From Cycas panzhihuaensis (Eukaryota > Cycadophyta): a stretch of 64,000 nt of DNA. This document shows positions 1 through 12,234 of the stretch, piece after piece (the stretch's first letter is position 1; each line of letters starts with the position of its first letter). Under the pieces are notes generated by a model. The model had not been told where the DNA came from. It worked only from the letters and a program-made list of their open reading frames with translations, and made no database searches. The stretch is taken from positions 5,642,001-5,706,000 of the forward strand of contig CM041465.1 in the NCBI GenBank assembly GCA_023213395.1, written 5' to 3'. A program made the position numbers and the translations under genes.

Positions 1-221
1 ACCACCAAAGCTAACTAAAGTAAGTTATTTTAATAATTCATTTATTATTTTATTATTTTTTAAAATTTTTAATTTAATGGCAGGTTGAGGTGCTTGCCAC
101 CTTCCCAAACCTATATGGGAATGCCTCCCTAGTATTTTTTAACACCACCTTCAAATTGGATAATGGTTAATGTATTTTGAGATGGCTTCATAATCTTCTC
201 ACTCTATCCTCAACTCCAACA
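1..221 (+). repeat. 5' LTR of copia A (3' part only)
   Basis: Matches 17855-18083 base for base apart from scattered changes and small indels, and ends in the same CTCCAACA. The LTR end is fixed by the primer-binding site that starts three bases downstream. Confidence 0.9.
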
Positions 222-223
222 TT

Positions 224-235
224 TGGTATCAGAGC
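224..235 (+). other. primer-binding site of copia A
   Basis: TGGTATCAGAGC is the standard complement of the 3' end of plant initiator-Met tRNA, used to prime minus-strand synthesis in copia elements. It lies directly after the LTR. Confidence 0.9.
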
Positions 236-3200
236 ACTTGATCATGCATGACAAGATTATTTATTAAAATTTTAATTTTATACTACAGTTTTAACATTAT
301 TTCTTATATAGTTTTTTAGAAAATATTTGATATTTCATATGTATAAGTTTGTTGATTATTGTTTCTTCAATTATTTATTGTAAAAATAATGCATTTAGCC
401 CAATAATAGTCTGGTGTGATTATCTTTAGAATTTAATTAATAAACTTTACGTTTGCTATCATTTTTTCACTATTTTTTAAAAGTTTTGCAAGATTTTATG
501 ACTTTAGAAAGTTGGTGCAACCTCCACATTGTATGAATCTTCAACAAGTGACTATTCATTTTGATCAGGGCTGAGTCTACTTTATAATAGAAGAATCTGT
601 TCATAATTATGTCCATCCTAACTAAAGAAATCCTTCGTGGAAGCCCAATCTCTCCTTCTAGCCATTAAAACCCCCAATACACCACTTGTTATTTACTCAT
701 TTCACTTCAGTTAATCTCTTGATCCTAGTGCAATAGGGTAGTAGGATGAATAGAGGTAAAACTAAGCTGTCTGTAAATAATTTCGAGCCCTCTCTGAGCT
801 GTACAGTCCCCACATAATTGTGTAACCTTTGTAGGCTCTTTTACTTCATTCTTCACATGTGAGTATCCATTCTCTATGAAATTCCATAGGTTCCTAAAAA
901 TCCTAATGATCTCACCCCTCCTAAATTTTCATCGCATTCTATCACTTTTGTGATGAGGCCAAACTCATCAAAATCTCCACAATGTGCAAGGGTCGTAGGA
1001 TGTATTTTTTATTTATTTTAAATATAACTTTATTTATTATGAAGTTTATAAAGTTCAATAAAATTTAATTAAATTCAATAAAACTTCAATTTTGAGTATC
1101 AACCCCCTCTGTTGTTAAGCCTCGGGTCCTTTTCTTGGTCTACATGACCTTGATTTTTGATTTTAAAGGGGGGAGATTTGAAATCATATAAACTATTTTT
1201 TATATTTTAAGTTTATAAGAGTATATATTAGTTTTGATATAATTTGAGATCCAGAGCCCCCTTAGGGTTAGGAACCAATCTCGTAGAGTTTGTATATGAC
1301 CAAAAGCCCAATCAAAAGGGGCTAATTATATACCTTTTTCAAAAATCTCATTTTTAAAAAAATACATAAAGAGGATTATTTGCTTCTTTTATTATATCTT
1401 TACACTAGAAAGTCAAATTTTCATAAAATTAAACTCGTTGGATTTATATTTTAGAGCTCTATAGTGTAGAATCATCTTTTACTCTTTTTGAGTATATTTT
1501 TGTAGCTTTTGAGTTACTCAAAGTTGACATTCATTTACTGCCCTTATTTCACTTACAATAGGAAGGTATCTTCATAATTTCTTTAATATCCTAAACTCTA
1601 TAGCTCAAATCAAAACCGTCTAAACTATATGAAAGATATTTTAGAGATATTTTCAATAGAATAGCTTTCACTTCATTTTGACTTTATTTTATAGGTTGTT
1701 GAAGCTCCTTGAGTTAAGGTTTTAGTATAGCCCTACTTAAATATTTTGGTGACATCTTTTGAACCAAAACCTTTTCCAATTGAATATATTTAATTAATAT
1801 CTATCTTTTAGCTGATTATTAACAATACTTATTAATGTTTATTAGACGTATAAGCTATTTTTATAGCTCTTTATCATTCTTTGGCCTTTGAAGTAAAATG
1901 ACCCCTTGTTATGCTCAAAACTAAAACCAGGTACTTCTTACCTTGGAATTTTATTTCTATTATACTTAAAAGTATTTTTAAGCTATTTTCTTTATTGATT
2001 AAGGAGATTTCATTAAATATTGATGCTTGTCTAAGGCCACTTTACCTTCTTATTTTCTTATCAAGTATACCTTATTTTATAAAGATTTCTTTAAAAGAGA
2101 TCATTTTCATCTTACTTATACTTCATCTAGGAGTATTTACTAGCTATCTTTTATGCACTTGAACTCTCTTTTTATTAGATGAAGGAATTTTAAGTTGCTT
2201 AAGGTCTCCTCACATTCCTTGAAGACATTTATGTGCATCTTTATATAAAAATTGATATATATATTTGTTAATACATTTAAAGATTTAAGTTCTTCATTAT
2301 ATTTTACAAGGTTTCTTATGCATTCTTGGTAAAAAGGACATAAGCATCGAATATTCATTATTTGAAAGGAATTATCTAGTCAAATGATTCAACTTCTTTG
2401 CTTGGAAAAGTCTTTTGAACATTTGAAAGATCATGGATTCATTTATAGATCCTTTATTTAATTTGTTTGAAAAAGATTAAAAGTTTCTTCAAGGTTATTC
2501 GTCAAAAGGAGATTTGTGTATTAAGACATCCTTGCATAAAAGTATTCAAATTGAAAGAGCATAAATATTCTTTAACTTTCATTATTTCAAGCAAGTTGCT
2601 TATTTTATTTAAATAAAAGGAGACAAGATTGCATATTTGTACCTACATTATTTTATTGAAAGTAATATTATTTTATTTTAAAGCATTAGTTATCTGAAAC
2701 GATATCTAGTCTTACTTATTTAAAAGTTTCTTTTAATAGTTTAAAAGGAACCTTTATATACTTAAGCAAAAACACACTTAAAATTAATTTTTTTCATATT
2801 AATAATATAATCTCATGAATTAACCACACTTATTCTAGCCTTACAAGGGGAACAGTTAGGACCCCTAAAGTTACCACCATACACACGCCCTTGGCCTACT
2901 CATATTGGATGAGGAACTTCATTGGCTATCAGGTGTGTTAAGTGGTAGGATGAGGTGGAGAATCTTTCTTTTTGGAGTTTAGAGACCAAGACTGGACCTG
3001 GAGAGAGTGAGTACTTTGGTTTGTAAAACCTTCACCACTAGATCTGTCACTAGGTATAAGACTAGCATAGGTGGATCAACATATCATGGGGTATAACAAC
3101 CTTCTTAGCAGCCTGTGTACTAAGGTATATTGAGTCTAGAGCTCACGCATCAGTATACTAGGACACTATTCTACCACTTATGGATAGGCACCACTAGATA

Positions 3201-3396
3201 GGATAGTAACTAAAGGTTTCCCTTAGAGACCCTTAGACTTAGAGCTTAGAAACCTTTATAGGGAGTAGGACACTTGACAAACATTTTGAAAACTTTAAAA
3301 CTTTAATTATTTTAGTTAATTTTTCAAACCTTAATTAGATATTATATTATTAAAGGTATTCTTATCAGAATATTTATTAAACCTAATTGAGATATA
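236..3396 (+). other. leader of copia A, with probable foreign insert
   Basis: About 3.1 kb separates the primer site from the gag ATG, too long for an ordinary copia leader. No coding domain is recognisable on either strand. A polypurine run (AAAGGGGGGAGA, 1165-1176) resembles the tract that precedes a 3' LTR, so part of about 1000-3250 may be the 3' end and LTR of another element. I could not find a matching second LTR or target duplication. The short ORFs here (1911-2162 and 2140-2358) look like chance. Confidence 0.45.
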
Positions 3397-3754
3397 ATGA
3401 CATCCAATGTTGGTAACATGATTATTCCCAAATTTGGTGGCTCTAATTTTCTAAATTAGAGTAGGAGGATGAGACATATCCTCATAGCTAATAAAATATG
3501 GGACATTATAAGAACATGGTACACTGAATTATGTTAAAACCCAACAGATCTAAATAAGCTTACCTACAAAGCAAACGTTAAGAAAGATAATGAAGCACTA
3601 GTATTGATATTTTGTGCATTAGAAGACTATATAGTTCCAAGAGTTAGTGAATCAGTGACCTCCAAAGAGGCTTGGGTAACTTGCAATTAATCTATGAATG
3701 GGTTACCTCCTCAAAACTGTAAACTCTAAGGAGCAAGTTTGAAAATCTTAGAAT
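3397..3754 (+). pseudogene. gag of copia A, N-terminal part
   Basis: ATG at 3397 opens a copia gag of the UBN2 type: it begins with a Pro-Lys-Phe-Gly-Gly-Ser-Asn-Phe stretch and contains a later SVTSKEAW motif. There are in-frame stops after about 20 and 47 codons and a frameshift near 3720. The reading is cut at 3754 by insertion of copia B and resumes at 11440 after the duplicated AGAAT. Gag forms the virus-like particle. This copy cannot be translated. Confidence 0.8.
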
Positions 3755-4054
3755 TGAAACAGGTTAATATCATAAGGTTATTACATTAGTTGATTATTTC
3801 TAAAAAGGTTATTAAGTAAACTTTAAATTAGATCACTTAAGTGAAATATGATTTTATGTGCATTATGTGTAATTTCATCTCACCTAACTCTATCGCTCCC
3901 TCCCTCAATATAAAAGTAAAATCTCAATGGAGGAGACTCATTCTTACCTCCCCATTTTGTGAGAGTTACTCTCTTTCTCTCAAGTCTTTCTTACTCTTAT
4001 ATATTTGCCTTTGTGTCTAGTGTATGGAGATGAAAGATAGATCCACTCTTTTCA
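3755..4054 (+). repeat. 5' LTR of copia B
   Basis: 300 bp, from TGAAAC to CTTTTCA. Pairs with 11137-11434. Followed after two bases by the primer-binding site. Confidence 0.93.
3909..3916 (+). promoter_or_regulatory. TATA box in LTR of copia B
   Basis: TATAAAAG, conserved at the same place in the LTRs of C and G. It is the likely Pol II promoter element that would set the start of the R region. Confidence 0.6.
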
Positions 4055-4056
4055 TG

Positions 4057-4068
4057 TGGTATCAGAGC
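4057..4068 (+). other. primer-binding site of copia B
   Basis: TGGTATCAGAGC, initiator-Met tRNA type, two bases after the LTR. Confidence 0.9.
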
Positions 4069-6140
4069 TTACTTCTTTCATATTCATCACTTGCACTTAC
4101 AATAGAGCCATCGCTTTCTTCTCCCCCATAATCCACATGGTGAAAGAGATTGTGAAAGTAGATTTATAAATATTTTTAAGTTTTTATTATAGCATATTTA
4201 GTATTGTTTATTTTCCCTTTCTCTTTTATAGGTTTGGAAATATAATACAAGGAGTTATAAGACCAAAGGATTCCAATCCTTTGGTAGCCATTTATGCTAT
4301 CTCATTCTTCTTTTCTTTCCCCTCCTTTTATCCATTTAATAAGGGGAAATGCTACTGAAAAGTTTTAAACTTTTATAAGATTATTTGTAAGGGGAGATTC
4401 TACCCATACTCTTTTAAGAATTTGGATCCATTTAAAATATCCATTATTGTATGCTCCTACCTTGCTTATATTAGGATCCTGATGATAAAAAAATGATGGA
4501 ATATTCATATGGTACCATGTGTTAATGAGATATTTACAAATTAAATTTTCTATAAAAATAAAATCATCCTACTACACTTGAAAGATTTACCAAACATTCT
4601 ATAGAGCTCTAATTAACCTAATTCTAATTTTTAAAGATGAGACTCTACGTCTAGTTTCTAATGCAAAAATCGGTATCCAATTTCATTGTTGTATTGAAAG
4701 TTAATATTATTTTAGTAAATAGTAATTATTTTTATTCATAATTTTAGAAAAATATAATCTACCAAATTTATAGGACTGCCTAAAATTTTATAGAACTCAT
4801 TTGGACCTGACTCCACTTCCTAAAGATGTAGCTCTAAGTCTAGTTTATAGCACAAACATTGTCACTCAATTTCATTATCATGGGAGAAAGTTATTGCTAT
4901 TTTAGTGAAGACTACCTTTTTGTATTTAAAAAAAGAAAAAAGTGAAGAAATTTTCTTCCTTCTTTTTATATGGCTTAAACGCCAATTATAAAAGTGAGTA
5001 AAAAAAACACTTGGATCAAAGCAATATCTAATGTACTCACTTACTTATCAACATTATATTTTAGAACTTTAGAATTACTTCAAGCAAGCAGTCTAAGGAC
5101 ACTCTAAGTAAGCACTATTTTTAGTTATATGTATGTTTGATATAAATTCGATAATATTTTTACTCTCCCTAAAAGGAATGCATCATGTATATTATTTTTT
5201 ACCATCTTGTACCTATTCACATACTTGATAAGGTTGAGATACCTTAGTTGGTAGAATGTCATGCCATAAAAGAAGTGTAGGTTTTAAGTTGGGATTAGAT
5301 TGAACCAGAATATTGCTAAGGTTTAGTTAGTCATACCATCATACCTCAATAAGAGATCATCCTAATAATCAACTAGGAAAATTAAAACTTTAATATAAGA
5401 TTAAAATATACCCAATCCAATATCTATCATAGTCATGGGTATACACGTACCACTCTTTAAAGGAGCTATATAGCTGCTCATTAGTGAACTGGGTGAGGAT
5501 TAGGAGTACTTAGGCTCTATTGTGACTTGGATTTCATCACCAAGCATAATTGTAGGTATCACGGGTAAAGGCTGACTTAATTCTACTAGAAGCTTAGGAA
5601 TCTCTTCAATAACCTTAACTACATATTAGACATAAATTAGAGGTTATTAGGTTGATTATGTATCTTACATTTTAGTTTTAAGTTGTGTACACTCAATGAT
5701 GCTAGCTTCTACATTGGCCTACAATCTTATATATTGATCACTTACCTATTTATAAAAATTGATCCATAGTATAATCACAATCATAGTGCTTTTCATATTT
5801 CTACTGTGTCAGGTTAATATTTTCCATAAGTGTTAGTGGTTAATTTTCATCATAGTACTTCTCATATTCCTATTGTGTTAGGTTAATATTTACCACAAGT
5901 GTTATTAGCTAATTTTAATTATAGTGCTTCTCATATTCCTACTACATCAGGTTGATATTTATCATAAGTGTTGGTGACTTTTCTCTAAGTTTCTCCCTTT
6001 ATCTTTGAGAAACTATTTTCACTTCTTCTTTCTTCTACTACACTACTTCATTGAATCTTCCATTTATAGATAATGATTGGTCATTTATTTCCATCAATTT
6101 TATAGTCCGTTATTCATTTCTTCTCTTCTCAAAAGATATT
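4069..6140 (+). other. long untranslated leader of copia B
   Basis: About 2.07 kb between primer site and gag, collinear with the leaders of C (31866-33879) and G (45374-47367). It holds an internal duplication of roughly 130 bp (about 4580-4722 and 4790-4915) and, close to gag, a three-copy tandem repeat (5779-5978). There is no conserved ORF. The length is unusual for copia and suggests a role in translation or packaging; this is inference. Confidence 0.7.
5779..5978 (+). repeat. three-copy ~66-bp tandem repeat upstream of gag (B)
   Basis: Each unit runs from a CATAGTGCTTYTCATATT-like start to a CCACAAGTGTTAGTG-like end. C and G carry two units at the same place, so the copy number varies within the family. 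Confidence 0.75.
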
Positions 6141-7127
6141 ATATCTTTATAGTTTAAGCAAAATATAAACTACATTCTTAAAGGGAAAAAAATTGGTACA
6201 TGTGGTTCACTAGTATTAGAAATGTTGTAAAGTATGAAGGTCTTTGGATAGATCACTTACAAATTATACCATTTGTTACTACTATAGCTACCACAATTGC
6301 TTCTAGAGGAGCTGCTCTAATTACTTCTACTAAAGTTATAACCAAACACTAATGGGAACTTAATGATGATAAAATCTATGTAGGGATACTTCTTGTCACT
6401 GATTATTCCATGCATAATCTTATTGATGTATCCATACATAATATAGCATGGAAACTTCTTAAAGTTCTAGAAAAGAGCTTTGACACTAAATCAGACTTAG
6501 AATTTGTTCACTTAGTGCTGAAGATAAACTAATTGAAAATGTAGAAAGGACATGTAAGTGAGATAATCAATCTCCTTTATCCAATTAAGTAAGCCATTGA
6601 TAAAGATTTCAAGACTTAATACATTATATTAGCTTTCTTGATTCAGTCATGTCTCCATATCCTATATTACAAAAATCTACTAGGAAGTCTTCAATCTAGT
6701 GCCACCTTAAAGACCCTAAACTTTGAGGCACTTACTGATAAGTTCATTGAATTTGATAAGACCTTTAATACCAACTTTACCACTATATTTGATCCAACTG
6801 ATACCACTTTTGAAGTGGAATAAGATCTTTTTTATACTAAAAATCAAGGTCAATCCTCTCATAAAGGTGGTAATTCTCACGAAAGAGGTAGAGGTAGACA
6901 AGAAGGACTACATCCTCATGGTCAACAGACTCCTTAACTCTAACAAAAATAGTCTTAAAGCCAAGGCCACAATAATCAACCTAGACCTAGATCCAGTAAT
7001 TAGAGACAATCCATCTAGTCTAATACTTCTTATTGGATTGGAAATCAAATAATTATGTGCCAAAGGTATCATAAAACAGGACACTATGCCAAAAATTACA
7101 TAACTACCACCAATAAACTACTAAGTT
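6141..7127 (+). pseudogene. gag of copia B
   Basis: Aligned with gag of C and G. The family start codon ATG has become ATA at 6141. Stops and frameshifts break it into short ORFs (for example 6638-6823 and 6723-7052). The nucleocapsid zinc knuckle is still visible at 7058-7099, but two of its cysteines read as tyrosine (TGT to TAT). Gag would package the RNA; this copy is dead. Confidence 0.85.
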
Positions 7128-7339
7128 ATAAACAATGCCATGATGCACATAATGTTAATAATACTTCTTTTAAAGATGCTTTTGGTGGAATACAATTTTC
7201 TCATACACACCTTCAAAGAATTAAGACCACTTCATTAAGTGTTGTTGATAAATCCACTAACTATATTGAGGCTCATTATGGTTATACTTATTCACTTTTT
7301 CCTTCACTACTTAGAGTTACAACTAGTGCCACTTCAAAT

Positions 7340-8560
7340 ACTTCATCTTGGATTATGGATACTAGAGCAACATAACATATAACTTGTCATCACTAGTTCT
7401 TTCAGGATTTTGACTCCAAAGTTTATGGTATTATACACATGGCTGACAAATCATCTCAACCAGTCAAAAGACTTGGAACTATTTACTTGAAACTCCTAGG
7501 CCTTCCAAAACTTACCCTTATTAATGTTTTATATATTCCTACTCTGAAGTGGAACTTGCTCTCCATATCCACCCTTGTCTCTCATGGATTTGATCTAAGT
7601 GTAACTGTAAATAATCAAACTCTTTATGCCATTCACTCTTCTTCAAATATTATGCTTATGATTGGAATTCTTGATAGGAAACTTTTTCACCTAACTGGCT
7701 TACCATCCTCTAAAGCTAACTATGTTGATGATGACTCTGCTTTTACCATAACCTTGACTCCTCAAAAGTTATCCTAAGTGGCCTTATGGCATGATCATAT
7801 GGGCCATATTAAAATTGATTATTTAAGAGAACTACATAATACTCTTCTTGGTATGCCTAGGATCTCCTCTAAGCCCTTTAAATGCAAAACATATATCATT
7901 GCCAAATCTCAAAGATAACCCTTTTCCTCATAGTTAGTGGAAATCCAGCCAACCTTTACAACTTGTACACTTAAATATATGTGGTCCTATGCCCATCCCT
8001 TCTCTAAAAAAAAATTGGTACTATATTACTTTCATTGATGATTTTACTAAGAAAGTATGGGTTACTTTTCTTGTAAAGAAAGATGAAGTTTTTTCTATGT
8101 TTCAAGCTTTCAAGGCCTATATGGAAAATGAATATGGATTCAAGATCAAAATACTCAAGACTAACAATAATAGCGAGTACACCTCTAATGAGTTTGAATT
8201 GTACCTACATTACCATGGGATCAAACATCAGACCGTTGTTGTAGGTACACCCTAGTAACATAGAGTTGCCAAGCGTATAAACATGACTATCATGAGCATG
8301 GCCCATGCTATGTTGGTAAATAAGAATGTCCATGTTTATCTTTAGGCTGAGGCTCTCTAGATTATCATATATTGTATCAACACTATTATTCTCTCCAAGT
8401 TTGGTCCCTCTTCACATGAAATATGGTATGGATAAATCCCCTCTATCTTCTACTTTAAATTTTTGGCTTTACTTGTTATGCTCACATTCAGGAGGAACAC
8501 AGAAACAAGCTCCAAGATAGAACCCTCAAAGATATCTTTGTCAAATACCCTATGAAGAAA
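7340..8560 (+). pseudogene. protease and integrase region of copia B
   Basis: The protease active-site motif reads Asp-Thr-Arg-Ala near 7365, where the family has Asp-Thr-Gly-Ala. Next come the GAG-pre-integrase region (ending in the HDHMGHIKID segment near 7790) and the integrase catalytic core (7989-8255), with its FIDDFTKKVW stretch and the second acidic motif, where TDNGGEYTS has decayed to TNNNSEYTS. The GTP-stop-QHRVAKR stretch that follows holds the degraded catalytic-Glu region. Several CAG/CAA to TAG/TAA stops are present. The product would cleave the polyprotein and insert the cDNA; it is non-functional here. Confidence 0.85.
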
Positions 8561-9179
8561 AAGGGATACAAGGTTTCTCTACCTTCATAGTGTAAAATCA
8601 TCATCGCTAGAGATGTTATCTTTGTAGAGACTAAAGATCAATTGCTTAGACTTAACTCTAAGATGTCTTCATACTAATTTAATGATGCTACTAAATTTGA
8701 TATCTAGATTTTAAAATTTAGGGGGGGAGATGCTCAAAAGTTACTTAAAATCTTGGAATCTGATAGTAGAGTCTTATAGGATATAAGCTATGACTCTTAG
8801 CCAAAGTGTATACATCCAACACCATCATTTGAGAATAGCCAAGTTGACAAAGGCACAACCATAGTAGAAGGACCACCTTCTCCAACATTAGTGGCTAATC
8901 CATCTTCTCTAACAGTATCAACTTCCTCTATGCCAAATATTTCACATGATCCTTTTCAAGATTAAAATGAAGACCAAGAGGCTATGGAAATAAAAACCTC
9001 ATTCCTAACTTGAGGTTTTTGTGAATCCTACTAGCTACACAATGATATGCGACTAGATGAGATAGGCAAAACTGGCACTAGAAGTGCCCATAGATCAAGA
9101 ATACATGAATCATTTTCCATTGAGCTTGATCCAACAAAATTGAATCTTTCTCTTAATGAAGAGCCCCTAATATACTAAG

Positions 9180-10130
9180 AAGTTGTAAAGCATGTAGTTT
9201 AGAGAAATGCCATGAATGAAGAGTACCAATCTCTTATCAAGAATGGTATATGGGAGCTTATTGATCTACCACTTAGAAGAAAGGTAATTCAAAATAAATG
9301 AGTATTTAAAAATAAGTATAGATCATATGGCACCCTAGAAAAACACAAGCCGAGTTTGGTAGCAAAAGGATTCATACAAAGGGAAGGCATCAACTACACT
9401 AAAATCTTTTCTCCTATAACCAAGTGGTCTACAATCATAACTCTTATAGACTTGGCTGCTTAACAGGGTTGGAAAATCTACCAACTTGATGTTAAGACCA
9501 TATTTCTCAATGGGGACCTTAAAGAAGAAATTTACATAACTCAGCCAGAAGGATACGAGATTACTGGTCAGTAGCATATGTTTTACAAGCTCAGAAATTT
9601 TTTATATAGCTTAAACGAAGCCCTACATGCTTAGTTTACTAAGTTGTCTAAAAGAATAAGGCAACTTGGATATGAGTTTTATGACTATCAAGATATTGAT
9701 GCGACACTATTTATGAAGCACCAAAATGATAAAGTTACTTACCTCTTAATCTTTATGGATGATATACTAATAATGGGGAATAGTGAATAGGTAATCAACC
9801 AGTTGAAAAAGGACCTTGTTAAAACTTTTAAATTATCTGATCTCAGGTTGATGAAATATTACTTAGGAATTGAAGTAACTCAAAATAATGGAAAAATATT
9901 TCTCTCCTAAGAAAAATATATTAATGATCTTCTGATAAAATTTTAGTTGGAAGGTACTCAACCAGTGGCTATACCTATGGAACCTAATGTTAAACTCTCA
10001 GTTGATGGTAACACTAGGGAGGCAGATGTAACACTCTATAGGTAACTTGTAGGTAGTCTCATCTATACTACTAACACAAGGCCAGATATTGTACACTTTG
10101 TCAACATTCTTATAAGATTCATGACAAATC
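9180..10130 (+). pseudogene. reverse transcriptase of copia B
   Basis: The copia RT domain can be followed in one frame with stops: the WVFKNKYRS-like region, the [17 protein letters not shown] motif, and the catalytic box as FMDDILI near 9755 (family FVDDILI). Then come LMKYYLGIEV and the SLIYTTNTRPDI segment. The LKQAPRAW equivalent near 9600 is decayed. Copies the element RNA into DNA; inactive because of stops. Confidence 0.88.
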
Positions 10131-10662
10131 CTAAGTAGAATCACTAGCAAGCTATAATAAGAGTGTTGAGGTACTTAAAGATGACCAAAAAATATGGTCT
10201 GTTATATAAATCCAATGTAGAATTTAAACTTTATATATATATAGACTCAAACTTTACTAGAGATAAAGACACAGGAAGATTTCTTTCTGGGTATGTAATA
10301 TTTCTTGGAACATCACCAATATCATGGAGATCCAGACGATAGAAGATAGTTATAGGATCAACTACTAAAGCTGAATATATTGCTATCTCTAAGATAAGTA
10401 AGGAGGTGATATATCTTATAAAATTATTGAATACATTGAATGCCACCCAAACAAGTTCTACTAGCTTATATATAGATAATTAGTCTATAATCTAAATGGA
10501 TAAAATTCCTATATTTTACGATTGCACCAAATATATAAGTATGAAAGTCTACACGATTAGAGAACTAATTTATAATGGAACAATTCAACTAGAGTACTAC
10601 CCCACAATAGATCAAGTGGCTGATTTCTTTACCAAGCTATTAAAGAGGGTGAAGTTTGAATA
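10131..10662 (+). pseudogene. RNase H of copia B
   Basis: Aligns with the long open RNase H frame of C (37740-38288), including the DSNFT, SGYV and KAEYIA motifs and the terminal VADFFTK-LKRVKFE stretch. Interrupted by TAG codons. It would remove the RNA strand during cDNA synthesis. Confidence 0.87.
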
Positions 10663-11136
10663 GTTTTGAAGGCAACTTAGCCTTAGGTCCTCCATCTCCA
10701 ACTAATTGAAGGAGATAATAAAAGGACCATCATACTCTCTCATTTGTGAAAATCCCTTATGGATACAGAAGGATAAGAGTAAGTTTCTACTCCATCCCAT
10801 TCTTGAAAACCCCTTATGGGCACAAAAGAATAAGGGTTATATTATTTTAGAAAATTAGAACCTATGAAAACCTGAAAGGGCATGGGGGATGACCAAATAG
10901 TATATTGAGACTCAATAGATTTCAGCTACAAAATTCATTATATTAATTGGCTATCTAGATTCATTTAAAGAGTCTCCTAAGCCAAGTTATTAGATTAGAA
11001 AATTTGTGAGTTTTCTTCCCGATAAGGGTTTCCCACAAAAGTGTCATAGTAGTTTGCTTTGTAAGAGGCTCAAATGAAGACCTCATAGGATAGAATAAAA
11101 TAGGATGAAATGACCTTCTACCATTAAGGGAGAGAT
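10663..11136 (+). other. 3' untranslated region and polypurine tract of copia B
   Basis: 474 bp between the pol stop and the 3' LTR. It contains the ~57-bp-spaced direct repeat seen in C and G (GAAAATCCCTTATGG-like), and ends in the plus-strand primer TAAGGGAGAGAT at 11125-11136. Confidence 0.75.
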
Positions 11137-11434
11137 TGAAATAGGTCAATATCACATGGTCATTACATTAATTGATTATTTCTAAAAATGGTCTTAAGTG
11201 AACTTTAAATTAGATCACTTAAGTGAAATACAATTTCATTTGCATTATGTATAATTCCATTTCACCTAACTCTAATGCTCCCCCTCTCAATATAAATGTA
11301 AAAGCTCAATGGAGGAGGCTCATTCTTACCTTGCTATTTTGTGAGAGCTACTCTCTTTCTCTTATGTTTTTCTTACTCCTATGTTTTCCTTTGTATTTAG
11401 TGCATGGAGATGAAGTATAGATCCACTCTTTTCA
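11137..11434 (+). repeat. 3' LTR of copia B
   Basis: 298 bp, TGAAATAGG to CTTTTCA, followed by the AGAAT duplication of element A sequence. Confidence 0.93.
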
Positions 11435-12220
11435 AGAATAATATCGAAGGAATCTATAACTAACTTTATGACTAAGGTGCAAGACATAACTAATCAAATA
11501 AGATCACTTAGGGATATGTTGATGGAACAAAGGGTAGTCAAATGAATCTTGAGATGTATTAGCATCATTAAGAGATTTGAAATGGTTGCTACTAGCATTA
11601 GTGTATCAAAGGATTTAAGTATATTGAAGACTAAGTAACTAAGTGCCCTCTTGATGGCAGTAGAGGAGCAACAAAATACCAATCAATCTCTTGAATATGT
11701 CTTTGCCACTAAAGCAAGAATCTAATATCATTCTCAAGTGGGTACCTCTAAGAGTAGAGATTAATCTCCAAAGGGGCAAAACAGGAACCTTAGATAAGAT
11801 GTGCATAAAGAAAGACAACCCAAATATCAAGCTCTATACCAAAGAAGATAAGGAGCTAACCCACGGAACACTAGCCATGATAGATATCAAAGGCAAGAAG
11901 GAAATCAAGGGATGAGCCAATGTCATCCAAATTGTTAAGGAGACATGCCACTTCAAAGGAATAATCCTAGTTATCCAAATAATAGACAAAGGAAGACTCA
12001 AGCCCCATTCATGGAAAGGAAGAGACCAACTCATGTTGATAGGTCCTATCCTCATAATAGAAACCTAAATTTTGGCAGATAGGACTCATCTTATTATACC
12101 TTTTATAATCTTGTTGGCCATACAAAAGATAAATGATTTTCTAAACATGGTCATCCAAATAAAGGAAGTGCTAATACTAATATAGAAGGGAAAATAATTA
12201 TCTTTTCCTATCTAGTTTCA
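11435..12220 (+). pseudogene. gag of copia A, C-terminal part
   Basis: Continues the gag interrupted at 3754: an ITNFMTKVQDITNQIRSL helix, later a polar linker, then a degraded zinc knuckle at 12095-12136. Its Gly and His remain, but the first two Cys read as Tyr and the last as a stop. Several stops and frame changes occur. The 11691-11915 ORF is an out-of-frame shadow. Confidence 0.75.
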
Positions 12221-12234
12221 TTGCCCATAAAGAT

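Larger units (their letters stand above)
3755..11434 (+). mobile_element. copia element B, nested in gag of A
   Basis: A full-length 7680-bp element with two ~300-bp LTRs starting TGAAA and ending CTTTTCA. It is bracketed by a perfect 5-bp target duplication AGAAT (3750-3754 and 11435-11439). It belongs to the same family as C and G in this window, shown by the same LTRs, the same 2-kb leader and the same gag-pol. The LTRs differ at roughly 12% of sites by eye, and the coding region is riddled with TAG/TAA codons, so this is the oldest of the three copies. Confidence 0.95.
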
